Shown here: one piece after another, positions 1-6,808 of the stretch
Numbering within the stretch: position 1 is the first letter of the stretch
How the letters are laid out: each line of letters starts with the position of its first letter
Source of the DNA: Veillonella sp. VA142
GTDB taxonomy: Bacteria; Bacillota; Negativicutes; Veillonellales; Veillonellaceae
DNA: 64,000 nucleotides
Reading direction: 5' to 3'
Assembly: GCF_003992135.1 (NCBI RefSeq)
Contig: NZ_RQVN01000007.1
Coordinates: forward strand, 16,464-80,463
Translations under genes and position numbers: made by a program
The notes under the pieces: model-generated
Told to the model about the DNA's origin: nothing
The model's database searches: none
The model's input: only the letters and a program-made list of their open reading frames with translations

Positions 1-554
1 TGATACCGATAATTTAAATTCTTTAATTCGGTAGCTCCTGTGCTAGATGTTTTTGTATGGGTATCCAAAAACTCTTTTTCTTTTTTGTCTTTATAGACTG
101 GTCTTAATAATTCAGATTGTCGTTGCTTTTCAATATCAGCTGGATATGTAAAAGAAACTAAACTATAGTGATCCGTACTTCGTAACGCTAAATGATAGGT
201 ATGATTGTTAGTGTTAACAATAATATTAGTGCGAATGCTATCTTTTAATGGTTTAATGTACAGATGTGGAGTACCAGATACTGTAGAGGTATCAATTAAC
301 CATTGGAGTGTATCACCACCTCCGATATACTGAATTGTTTCACCAGGATGTAGTGCTACATCTGCGATATAGTTCTTACTTGTATCAATGGTGTAGACAC
401 TTGTTGGATAATATTCATATATGGATGAGGCACCAAGTTCTTTAGAATCATGCATATGATACAGTGCTTTGGGTGCATCAGCAGCATGAGAAGTGAGACT
501 AAATGAAGTAGAAAGTGCTACACAAAAGAGGGGAATATATTTCTTCATATTCAT
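1..554 (-). CDS. TrbG/VirB9-type conjugal transfer protein (partial)
   Basis: The gene runs off the left edge, so only about the first 184 residues are visible. The product starts MNMKKYIPLF and has a signal peptide ending near SHAADAP, as expected for a periplasmic protein. The visible part resembles the N-terminal beta domain of TrbG/VirB9, the P-type type IV secretion component that joins the outer-membrane core. The start ATG at 554 overlaps the stop of the trbF-like gene (TAATG), which implies translational coupling, and a GGAGGAG ribosome site lies inside the end of that gene. Order TrbF then TrbG matches trb operons. The family call is good, but the missing C-terminus prevents certainty. 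Confidence 0.72.
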   Translation of the reverse strand, partial: MNMKKYIPLFCVALSTSFSLTSHAADAPKALYHMHDSKELGASSIYEYYPTSVYTIDTSKNYIADVALHPGETIQYIGGGDTLQWLIDTSTVSGTPHLYIKPLKDSIRTNIIVNTNNHTYHLALRSTDHYSLVSFTYPADIEKQRQSELLRPVYKDKKEKEFLDTHTKTSSTGATELKNLNYRY

Positions 555-1258
555 TATTTTTCTCCTCCAGATTCCTTAGTTACACCTAAGTCAATGATAT
601 AAATACCAAGTGGATTTACAAGAATTTGTTCCTCCTTAGTAGGTGGGACTACCTGAATCGAGAACAATCCTACATAGTTAGTTGGCTTCGGAGATTTTGT
701 ACCATTTAAGTTGTAGGTATCTTCGCTCCAACGAACTTGATATGTTGAGTTTGTACCAGGTTGTTTTTGAATGGAAGTAATGGTAGTTTGGACTGTCATT
801 TTTCCAAGTTTGTTAGTTGGATTATCTTTGTTGATAAAATCGGCATACTTATTCATAGCCTCTGGAGTAATGAAGGCCTGAGCATCGTCCCAATTTTTCT
901 TAAATTGAATAGGATCAAGTGGTACCGTTCTTGAATGTTCAATAAATTTAGATAATGCATACTTGATTTCTACCTCTTGTGGTGTGTAGTTTGTTACCTT
1001 GATTTCTCCGCTAGTATCAATAGCACCTGATGTCTGATTAACACGGACTACATAGGTCTTTGATGTGTAGCTTGTAACAAATACTACGGTCGAAATAACA
1101 CAAATGGCTACAAGTACTAAGTAGAGAATGTTCCTTTTATGGGCTATATCTTTTTGATATGCCAGGTTATATAAATCGGAACTAAACTTTGATCCACCGC
1201 CTTTTTCGATGGATTTTAGTGGATCCCCTTTGGGAAAGTTGCTGTGAACTGGATCCAT
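554..1258 (-). CDS. TrbF/VirB8-type conjugal transfer protein
   Basis: The 234-residue protein has a short cytoplasmic N-terminus, one membrane segment at about residues 44-64 (LYLVLVAICVISTVVFV) and a periplasmic domain. This is the standard plan of VirB8/TrbF, the bitopic inner-membrane scaffold of type IV secretion. Family-like motifs are SRTVPLDP near residue 110 and NPLGIYIIDLG near the C-terminus, the latter closer to TrbF than to VirB8. AAGGAGG lies just upstream of the ATG. It is coupled to the trbG-like gene by a one-base stop/start overlap. A P-type apparatus fits a diderm host with an outer membrane. Confidence 0.83.
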   Translation of the reverse strand: MDPVHSNFPKGDPLKSIEKGGGSKFSSDLYNLAYQKDIAHKRNILYLVLVAICVISTVVFVTSYTSKTYVVRVNQTSGAIDTSGEIKVTNYTPQEVEIKYALSKFIEHSRTVPLDPIQFKKNWDDAQAFITPEAMNKYADFINKDNPTNKLGKMTVQTTITSIQKQPGTNSTYQVRWSEDTYNLNGTKSPKPTNYVGLFSIQVVPPTKEEQILVNPLGIYIIDLGVTKESGGEK

Positions 1259-1560
1259 TTAATCACCTCCTTGCGTAGAGTATACCACGATTATATCTGA
1301 TTTGTATATATAAATTTATATCGTAAATGATATTTAAAATATATTTTAGGTATATAAAAGTGCACCTTGAAGGGAGTTATATCTCTGTGATATGCTAGGG
1401 GTATAAAAAATAATCTGAGTGCGCAATTACACATTTCTCTCTTGACCAGGTCAAAACGAGAAATGATTGCGGTCTGCGACACGAAATAAGGGGTCACTTG
1501 CCAGTGACAAAGAAAATTTACATTCTGCAAATTCGACAAGAAACGAAAGGAGGTGCGATA
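1259..1560. promoter_or_regulatory. Divergent intergenic region with candidate oriT/operator
   Basis: This 302-base gap separates the leftward transfer operon from the rightward relaxase gene. It holds a nested inverted repeat at 1432-1465: outer arms catttctc/gagaaatg and inner arms ttgacc/ggtcaa around one base. A second hairpin at 1493-1508 has arms gtcact/agtgac around tgcc. Inverted repeats immediately upstream of a relaxase gene are the usual place for oriT, and the AATAAGGGGTCAC stretch at 1485-1497 could hold the nick. The outer repeat could equally be an operator for the divergent promoters. No experimental nic consensus is matched with confidence. Confidence 0.5.
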
Positions 1561-3744
1561 ATGAGTAGCTGCCATCTTGAAAATACACCACATGCAAAAT
1601 CTCGTACTGGTGATAAAATCAATACTTTGACACATATGGAATACATTACTCGTGAAGGCAAATATGCTACTATGTCGCACCGAGAAGAGGATCTTGTGTA
1701 TATATCATCTGGTAATCTACCTAAATGGGCTGAATCTGCCCGTGAATTTTGGAATCAAGCTGAAATTCATCGTAGAAAAAATGGTAGAGCGTACAGAGAA
1801 ATTCGTATTGGCTTACAAGAAGAATTATCCTTAGCTGAAAATATTGCTTGCATTGAAGAGTTTATGGATAAGATGGGAATCAAGGACCATCATGTATATA
1901 CCTATGCAATCCACGATAAGACCGCTATGTTTGATGAAGAGCATAGAAATATTCATGTCCATCTTATGTTTAACGAGAAACAAGCTGATTATGCAATAAC
2001 AGAGAGTCCTGAACAATTCTTTAAACGGTTTACTGTTAATGCTGATGGTCACAGTGTACAAGGACTACCTGTAGATAGGTATTGGAGTACAGAAGATTCT
2101 ACTAGAGATATGCGTGCTACCTGGGAAGATATTGTGAATCGTGCATTTGAACGAAATGGCTTAGAAGAACGCATTAGCATGAAGACCTTAAAAGCGCAAA
2201 GAGAAGCACTTTTAGAAGAGGGAAAGTATGAAGAAGCTGAATTATTAAACCGTACGCCAGCAGAGCACTTAGGCAATGCAGCAAAAAATCCTAAGACAAG
2301 AGCGCGCATCAGAGAAATGATGAATGAATTAGAGTATGATCAGGAAGAAAATCCAGTAGATGTAGTAGGGGCTACTACTAATGGAGGCAATCCGTTCAAT
2401 GAACATACAATTCATGATAATACTCAAAATATGGTAGAGAATGAATTTGAATTAAAACTACAAATTTTTGCGCATGATGCCGTAATCCGTAAGTTGGCCA
2501 AGGAAATCCAAAAAGAACGTAAAGCATTATTACAAGCGAAAGAAAATGTAGAAAAAGTTGAAGATAGAGCAGTGGATTCTTCTATAAAAGTAGAAGAAAA
2601 AACAGCTAATATTGTAACTGTAGATGATATACTAGTTGGCCTAGAAGAACGCATGATGAGTTCTTTGGAAAAACAATCTACGTTAGCTAAAGAATATGCT
2701 AGTGAAGAAGGAAAGTTATTATCTCCACGAGAAACATATATTGCTACGTATGATGCAGTAACAAATGGAGAATATACTAAACATAAGCAGGCTATGCATG
2801 ATTCTAAAATGGTATTAAAAGCTGCTGAAAGGGATCTAAAATCAGGTTTAAAACGAGTATGCTCATACCAGGAATTTATGGCACTTACGGCTACAAAAGA
2901 AAAAGCACGGGAAGAACGATTACGTTCCGTCCGTGCTGCGTTAGCATGCCGTCATGAAATTAGAATGTCGAAGGAATTACCTAAACAAGCTGCGATTGTG
3001 TATGAAAACGAAAATGCAATACGAGATACAATGAAAGATTTGCAAAAACAAATTGAAAAAGAAAATAGAACTTACATGCTGTATAGTAAAAAAGCAGATG
3101 AGCTTTTACCTATACCAGGTGATACTGTATTGTTTACAGAAGCTATTCCTAGAGAAGTTAGGAAATTTGATAAACTATATGGTGTGATTCCGTTGAAAGA
3201 TTTACCTTCCATATCTCAAAATCGAGAAACGGAGTATGGAAAGTATAGGGATGAATATATTGTTATAGATGGTCAAATTCCTGATAGAAACAAACCAATA
3301 CAAGTAGTACGTGCTATTAAAGTTCGTGATGCAGTAGTTGATGGAAAAGCTCCTGAATATGAACTTACGATTGCACCAGAAACTTCAAAAGAAGGGCGTG
3401 AATACTTTAAAATTACATCAGTCAAAGAAACGCATGCACAAGTTGCCTTGCATCAGTATAGATCTTACAAGAAAAAAGATATTGGCGATGTTTTGCATAA
3501 ACTAAAAAAACATACTCCTATGAAGGCATCTGATTTGCCTCAACCAAGTACTCGTAGAGGCTATAGAATACATGCTGTTAATAGTAACACTAAGGATTTT
3601 ATTAGTAGAAGTGTCAACTCTATAGTTGCTGATGGTACTGGTGGACAAAGACAAGGGTTGTGGCGTGAAGAAGAGGAATATAAAGGCCATGTATCTGAGA
3701 TGCAGCAGGTAGAAGAAAAAATGAAACAAGGGTGGAGTTTGTGA
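1561..3744 (+). CDS. MobA/MobL-family relaxase
   Basis: The product of about 727 residues should nick oriT and pilot the strand during transfer. A three-histidine metal motif of the form H-x3-H-x-H is visible at residues 128-134 (HRNIHVHLMF), and a candidate catalytic tyrosine lies near residue 28 or 35 (MEYITREGKY). The C-terminal half is rich in Glu, Lys and Ala and looks coiled-coil. A TTG start at 1498 is open in the same frame, but AAAGGAGG directly before the ATG at 1561 makes 1561 the better choice, and it leaves the oriT-like hairpins outside the gene. The layout with a candidate oriT upstream supports the call. Confidence 0.88.
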   Translation: MSSCHLENTPHAKSRTGDKINTLTHMEYITREGKYATMSHREEDLVYISSGNLPKWAESAREFWNQAEIHRRKNGRAYREIRIGLQEELSLAENIACIEEFMDKMGIKDHHVYTYAIHDKTAMFDEEHRNIHVHLMFNEKQADYAITESPEQFFKRFTVNADGHSVQGLPVDRYWSTEDSTRDMRATWEDIVNRAFERNGLEERISMKTLKAQREALLEEGKYEEAELLNRTPAEHLGNAAKNPKTRARIREMMNELEYDQEENPVDVVGATTNGGNPFNEHTIHDNTQNMVENEFELKLQIFAHDAVIRKLAKEIQKERKALLQAKENVEKVEDRAVDSSIKVEEKTANIVTVDDILVGLEERMMSSLEKQSTLAKEYASEEGKLLSPRETYIATYDAVTNGEYTKHKQAMHDSKMVLKAAERDLKSGLKRVCSYQEFMALTATKEKAREERLRSVRAALACRHEIRMSKELPKQAAIVYENENAIRDTMKDLQKQIEKENRTYMLYSKKADELLPIPGDTVLFTEAIPREVRKFDKLYGVIPLKDLPSISQNRETEYGKYRDEYIVIDGQIPDRNKPIQVVRAIKVRDAVVDGKAPEYELTIAPETSKEGREYFKITSVKETHAQVALHQYRSYKKKDIGDVLHKLKKHTPMKASDLPQPSTRRGYRIHAVNSNTKDFISRSVNSIVADGTGGQRQGLWREEEEYKGHVSEMQQVEEKMKQGWSL

Positions 3745-3840
3745 GGTAGTTGTGGTATAATAACGGTAGCTAAAACAACAAGGATTATCTAGCATTGGTA
3801 ACACCTAGCAAAGCACAGGAAGGCGATTCTGTGCTTTGTT
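3733..3840 (+). ncRNA. Small RNA-like unit A (possible orphan type I antitoxin)
   Basis: An extended -10 (TGGTATAAT, 3753-3761) with a weak -35 at 3733-3738 is followed by about 70 nt and a strong hairpin terminator at 3810-3837 (aaagcacag arms around a loop with aggcga). The segment from about 3765 to 3794 shares GTAGCTAAAACAACAAG and TCTAGCA with a second unit at 20894-20966. Read as antisense, it would pair with an initiation region encoding a hydrophobic peptide with Leu-Val-Val-Leu-Ala, so it may be an antitoxin whose toxin has been lost or lies elsewhere. Transcription is inferred. Confidence 0.45.
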
Positions 3841-3872
3841 AATTTTCCCTATTTTTTTTGCTATAAGTATGC

Positions 3873-3958
3873 TATAATGTAATTAAGGTAAATTTAACAA
3901 GGTGACAATTTATCATGAATTGCACAAAAAAGCACAGGAAGGCGATCCTGTGCTTTTT
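3873..3958 (+). ncRNA. Antisense RNA of the candidate type I toxin-antitoxin locus
   Basis: An extended -10 (TGCTATAAT) has its TATAAT at 3873-3878, so the RNA would start near 3885 and end at the hairpin 3931-3954 with its T-run. Bases 3896-3925 nearly repeat 4077-4109, which spans the ribosome site and first codons of the toxin peptide gene on the other strand. The RNA can therefore pair with the toxin mRNA start both through this direct repeat and through the shared terminator. This matches the RNA II/RNA I plan of the enterococcal par (Fst) locus. Confidence rests on architecture, not on sequence identity. Confidence 0.6.
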
Positions 3959-3960
3959 CT
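3926..3960. terminator. Bidirectional terminator shared by antisense RNA and toxin mRNA
   Basis: Arms AGCACAGGA (3931-3939) and TCCTGTGCT (3946-3954) close a six-base loop and are flanked by A and T runs on both sides, so the hairpin can stop transcripts from either direction. It lies between the convergent antisense RNA and toxin mRNA. Confidence 0.85.
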
Positions 3961-4000
3961 TTACCGTTCTGTAAGTAACGGCTTAGGATAGTCACTATTT

Positions 4001-4099
4001 TTAGTTACGGTCTATCCATTTGCAGATGTAGTGGCTGATAACATTAGCCATAATATTTGCCATAACAGTAACTATTAACAAGGTAATACAAGTTATCAT
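4001..4099 (-). CDS. Candidate type I (Fst-like) membrane toxin peptide
   Basis: This 32-residue ORF was found by eye. It starts MITCITLLIVTV, contains two small alanine-asparagine motifs (MAN), and ends ICKWIDRN, so one hydrophobic helix is followed by a charged tail, as in Fst/Ldr-type toxins. The ribosome site GGAAAGGGGG lies 8-12 bases before the ATG. An extended -10 (TGCTATAAT on the minus strand, TATAAT at 4148-4153) predicts a start near 4141. Bases 4119-4123 and 4137-4141 pair (gtcac/gtgac) and could form a 5' stem that masks the ribosome site. The convergent antisense RNA at 3885-3958 repeats the initiation region. Toxicity is inferred. Confidence 0.65.
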   Translation of the reverse strand: MITCITLLIVTVMANIMANVISHYICKWIDRN

Positions 4100-4179
4100 T
4101 GATTTGCACCCCCTTTCCGTCACGGATTGGGCGATAGTGACATATTTATTATAGCAGATTTATTTTCATAAAATATATA

Positions 4180-4210
4180 AAAAGCACAGAGGGCCAATTC
4201 TGTGCTTTTT
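4180..4210. terminator. Hairpin terminator after the first type III toxin gene
   Basis: Arms AGCACAGA (4183-4190) and TCTGTGCT (4199-4206) are flanked by A and T runs. It follows the leftward toxin gene ending at 4259 and isolates it from the type I locus. Its sequence resembles the other GCACAG hairpins at 3810 and 3931. Confidence 0.75.
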
Positions 4211-4258
4211 GTTATGTAATGATATTTTGTTGAAGTTAAATCGTTGTAGTAAGAGTTT

Positions 4259-4831
4259 TTATCTGCTGAAGTCTTTAGATTTATCTTTTTTGTTGTCCTG
4301 GGAATTGCCTTTTTTGTATATATTTTCTCGTTCTATCCAGCGATCGTGAATTTTGTTAGCTCTTGGAAAGTTGACACAGTTTTCTTTTATTTTTTTACTT
4401 ATTTTATTTGAAAAGTAGTCCTCGTAAAACTTTTTGGCTTTTTTCCTAATAATTTCACGATCTTTATTTACTAACCTTAACTGATTTTGTAATAGGCTAT
4501 AGTTATGAGGATGTGTTTTTTTTCTTTTGGAAAAGTCTATTTTCTCTAATTGTGAGTCTGGTACAGGAATCATTTTGCAAAAGTCTATAATTCCACGATG
4601 ACCTTCATCTAATTTATATATACATTTGCTATTTTTCATAGTAAGATGTTTAGGTTTTGGTGATGTCAAAGGCACAAAATAGTTCCTATTCTCAAATGTA
4701 AATAATATCCCAGCAAATGGGCGAGTTTTTTTATCAGCTGTTGATTGTCTAACTTGTGTATCACCTTTAGATAATAACTCATTATATTCTTCACATACTG
4801 TATAAACTATAAATCTTGGCTCTCGTTCCAT
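4259..4831 (-). CDS. Type III toxin, ToxN/AbiQ-like endoribonuclease (locus 1)
   Basis: The 190-residue protein has the ToxN/AbiQ layout: an N-terminal FIVYTVCEEY segment, then RPFAGILFTF, then the active-site loop PLTSPK with Thr56, Ser57 and Lys59, and KMIPVP further on. Family members cut RNA and are held inactive by pseudoknots processed from a repeat RNA. The start at 4831 is chosen because AGGAGA lies before it and because an upstream ATG would place the N-terminus across the terminator. Upstream on the same strand are the terminator at 4845-4870, a three-unit repeat array and a strong promoter. The C-terminus is very basic. It is a paralogue of the gene at 5139-5783, sharing the end motif RYHDRWIERENIY or its like. 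Confidence 0.86.
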   Translation of the reverse strand: MEREPRFIVYTVCEEYNELLSKGDTQVRQSTADKKTRPFAGILFTFENRNYFVPLTSPKPKHLTMKNSKCIYKLDEGHRGIIDFCKMIPVPDSQLEKIDFSKRKKTHPHNYSLLQNQLRLVNKDREIIRKKAKKFYEDYFSNKISKKIKENCVNFPRANKIHDRWIERENIYKKGNSQDNKKDKSKDFSR

Positions 4832-4844
4832 CAAGTTTCTCCTA

Positions 4845-4870
4845 TGAAAAAAGCCGAGACAAGGCTCGGC
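4845..4870 (-). terminator. Leaky terminator between type III antitoxin RNA and toxin 1
   Basis: Arms GCCGAG (4853-4858) and CTCGGC (4865-4870) are followed on the minus strand by a T-run, just before the toxin ribosome site. In ToxIN loci such a terminator lets mostly antitoxin RNA be made, with some readthrough into the toxin. Confidence 0.85.
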
Positions 4871-4891
4871 ATTGTAGATATAAATAAGTAT

Positions 4892-5062
4892 ATCGCTGGT
4901 GGGAATCACCACACTCACAGGTTCTCGCTTTTCGATGTACTATATATACATCGCTGGTGGGAATCACCACACTCACAGGTTCTCGCTTTTCGATGTACCA
5001 TACATACACCATCGGTGGGAATCACCGCTCTCACAGGCTCTCGCTTTTCGATATACTTTTAT
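4892..5062 (-). ncRNA. Type III antitoxin RNA 1: three 58-nt tandem repeats
   Basis: Three units with an exact period of 58 bases start at about 4892, 4950 and 5008; the last is shortened at its promoter-side end. Each unit contains a short stem around GGAAT. In units 1 and 2 the closing pair is T-A (TGGTG/CACCA), whereas in unit 3 it is C-G (CGGTG/CACCG), a compensatory change that argues for a conserved RNA structure. The array lies between a strong promoter and a terminator ahead of a ToxN-like gene, so its RNA should be cut into units that bind and inhibit the toxin. A period of 58 is longer than the 35-36 nt repeats of ToxI and AntiQ. Confidence 0.85.
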
Positions 5063-5068
5063 ACTCAA

Positions 5069-5097
5069 ATACTAACATATTAAAAATAACATGTCAA
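5069..5097 (-). promoter_or_regulatory. Promoter of type III locus 1
   Basis: On the minus strand TTGACA (5092-5097), a 17-base spacer and TAGTAT (5069-5074) predict a start near 5062, at the edge of the repeat array. The same promoter with almost identical flanks drives locus 2. Confidence 0.85.
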
Positions 5098-5138
5098 ACA
5101 TAGTTAAAATATCTTGTGTTTTTTAAATATCAGGTAAT

Positions 5139-5783
5139 TTATCTACTGAAGCTTTCAGACTTATCTTTTTTGTTGCCCTGGAGGTTTTCTTTTATATATA
5201 TATTTTCTCGTTCTATCCAACGATCATGATATCTAATTGCTTGCTGTAAATTAACACGATAAAAAATCTTTTTATTTTTGACAGGTTTATTAATAGATTC
5301 CTCATAAAAAGCTTGAGCAGTTTGTTCTATTTTATCTTCAATTTTATTAATGGCTAAGTATTCTTTATTTAAAAGTCTGCCATATTTAGACTCACTAGGA
5401 TCAGATGAAGCTAAAAGCTCTTCGATTGATACTTTTTTAATTTGTGATTCAGGAACAGGGATCATTTTACCAACTATGACATTACATAAATGGCGATTAT
5501 TTTCGGTTTCAGATAAAATTCTTACAGTTAAGCGGTTCTTTTCAACCCTTTTGGCTTCTTTTGTTTTTTTCTTTAAGAGTTCAGGCGGTAAATTAGTAGG
5601 TAATTTTTTTGGAGAAGATAAAGGTGCAAAAAACAATCTATTTTCTACGTTTAATACAACTCCGAGAAATGGACGGTTATTTTTATCGCCAGTTGATGTA
5701 CGAACTTCAGAATCCATCTTTTGAAGAGGTTTCATGTACTCTTCGTTTACTGTAAAGAAGTTAAATTTAGGCTTTTTATCCAT
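5139..5783 (-). CDS. Type III toxin, ToxN/AbiQ-like endoribonuclease (locus 2)
   Basis: The 214-residue product is a diverged paralogue of the 4259-4831 toxin, with the same order of motifs: FFTVNEEY, RPFLGVVLNV, PLSSPK (Ser56, Ser57, Lys59) and KMIPVPES, and the shared C-terminal HDRWIERENIY. The Thr56 of locus 1 is Ser here. An insert after the PLSSPK loop (LKKKTKEAKR region) makes it longer. The start at 5783 follows a GAGGA ribosome site and leaves the terminator at 5808-5828 upstream. It is expected to be a ribonuclease neutralised by its own 55-nt repeat RNA. Two adjacent systems with different repeats suggest separate specificities. Confidence 0.86.
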   Translation of the reverse strand: MDKKPKFNFFTVNEEYMKPLQKMDSEVRTSTGDKNNRPFLGVVLNVENRLFFAPLSSPKKLPTNLPPELLKKKTKEAKRVEKNRLTVRILSETENNRHLCNVIVGKMIPVPESQIKKVSIEELLASSDPSESKYGRLLNKEYLAINKIEDKIEQTAQAFYEESINKPVKNKKIFYRVNLQQAIRYHDRWIERENIYIKENLQGNKKDKSESFSR

Positions 5784-5800
5784 ATAGCATTCCTCGTGAT

Positions 5801-5828
5801 AAAAAGAAAAGCCGAGATAATTCTCGGC
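5801..5828 (-). terminator. Leaky terminator between type III antitoxin RNA and toxin 2
   Basis: Arms GCCGAGA (5811-5817) and TCTCGGC (5822-5828) around a four-base loop are followed by a T-rich run on the minus strand, directly ahead of toxin 2. Position and stem resemble the terminator of locus 1. Confidence 0.83.
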
Positions 5829-5852
5829 TAGGATAGTAAAAGTAAGTATATT

Positions 5853-6014
5853 CATGGTGGGGCGCACCATCCTTATAGGGCCTCTCTTTTAGATTGAAGA
5901 ATCAATCCATGGTGGGGCGCACCATCCTTATGGGGCCTCTCTTTTAGACTGAAAAATCAGTCCATGGTGGGGCGCACCATCCTTATGGGGCCTCTCTTTT
6001 AAATATACTTCTAT
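5853..6014 (-). ncRNA. Type III antitoxin RNA 2: three 55-nt tandem repeats
   Basis: Three units start at 5853, 5908 and 5963, an exact 55-base period, each opening with CATGGTGGGGCGCACCAT, whose ATGGTG/CACCAT arms form a hairpin. The last unit is shortened. Small differences between units lie outside this hairpin. Promoter, array, terminator and ToxN-like gene follow the same order as in locus 1. The repeat differs fully in sequence from that of locus 1, so each toxin probably recognises only its own RNA. A CRISPR reading is excluded by the short units, the absence of variable spacers and the toxin gene. Confidence 0.85.
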
Positions 6015-6020
6015 ACTCAA

Positions 6021-6049
6021 ATACTAACATACAAAAAATAACATGTCAA
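6021..6049 (-). promoter_or_regulatory. Promoter of type III locus 2
   Basis: On the minus strand TTGACA (6044-6049), a 17-base spacer and TAGTAT (6021-6026) predict a start near 6014. It is nearly identical to the locus 1 promoter, which suggests duplication of the whole unit. Confidence 0.85.
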
Positions 6050-6144
6050 ACATAATTTGCAATATTTTTTGTTTTTTAGATATTAGGTAATTTTTAATAC
6101 TGTATCACTTGGATGAAAAAAATAAATGCCCTGGTAAGAGCAAT

Positions 6145-6738
6145 CTATTGGGAGTTACTTAACTTCTTGTTTTTTCGGATTAATACTCTCATTTCAGCAA
6201 GTACAATTGCTTGGGCTTCTGGATCTAATCGTTCAAATAATTTTGTAGCATATACTTCATCTATTCGTCCTGCTTTTAATATTGCAGTTTGTAATATGGA
6301 ATTAGAACCATTTATGAGTGATGTAGGTGTTGTATTTAGTATAGCAGCTATTTTATGTAATAACTCAGCTGTATCTTGATGGTGCAAGTAATTTTGTAGA
6401 GGTATATTTTTTCGGATAGATAACTGAGTTAGCTCTATACAAAGGTTAGCGACTATATCTTGTTGCTTTGCCAGGGTAGATAGAATATGAGTTGTTAAGA
6501 GATCGGGGCTAATTTCTGAAGGAGCGCTAGTTACATCTGGTTCATCTCCAGTAATTAAGAATTGTACAGATACGCTTAAAAAGTTAGCAATTTCTGATAA
6601 GTATTTGGTAGGCGGATCCGTTTGGCGGGATTTCCATGAAGATACCGTTCCTTGAGTGACATTCAGATGCGCTGCTAAATCAATGATTCTTAAATCTCGT
6701 TGATCTAGTAAATACTGAATGCGGTCAATGATAGTCAT
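6145..6738 (-). CDS. XRE-family HTH transcriptional regulator
   Basis: The 197-residue protein begins with a helix-turn-helix of the phage repressor type (residues about 6-60; LAAHLNVTQGTVSSWKSR, then PPTKYLSEIANFL). A linker and a helical C-terminal region follow (LLHKIAAILN, LDPEAQAIVLAEMRVL), probably for oligomerisation; no LexA-type peptidase domain is seen. It shares the DPPTKY segment with the 100-residue regulator at 6809-7111, so the two are paralogues. Both lie leftward of the divergent operator at 7132-7168. It probably represses or times the excision and replication genes of the element. Confidence 0.85.
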   Translation of the reverse strand: MTIIDRIQYLLDQRDLRIIDLAAHLNVTQGTVSSWKSRQTDPPTKYLSEIANFLSVSVQFLITGDEPDVTSAPSEISPDLLTTHILSTLAKQQDIVANLCIELTQLSIRKNIPLQNYLHHQDTAELLHKIAAILNTTPTSLINGSNSILQTAILKAGRIDEVYATKLFERLDPEAQAIVLAEMRVLIRKNKKLSNSQ

Positions 6739-6808
6739 ATATTTATCCTTGTTTAAAACTCAAAATAATACAAATTGCAAATAAATAGAATTTAAATATT
6801 AAAAAATG

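Noticed and set aside
1498..1560. TTG start of the relaxase at 1498
   Set aside because: AAAGGAGG before the ATG at 1561 is much better, and 1498 lies inside the oriT-like hairpin.
3733..3840. Unit A as simple terminator of the relaxase gene
   Set aside because: It acts as one, but the own extended -10 and the shared sequence with 20894-20921 point to more than a terminator; kept as a candidate RNA.
4844..5083. Plus-strand reading of 79 residues across the first repeat array
   Set aside because: It is formed by the tandem repeats and lies on the opposite strand to the promoter and toxin; no ribosome site.
4892..6005. Direct repeats that could be called CRISPR arrays
   Set aside because: Each unit is 55 or 58 bases repeated whole, with no variable spacer, and stands between a promoter, a terminator and a ToxN-like gene. 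No cas gene is present.
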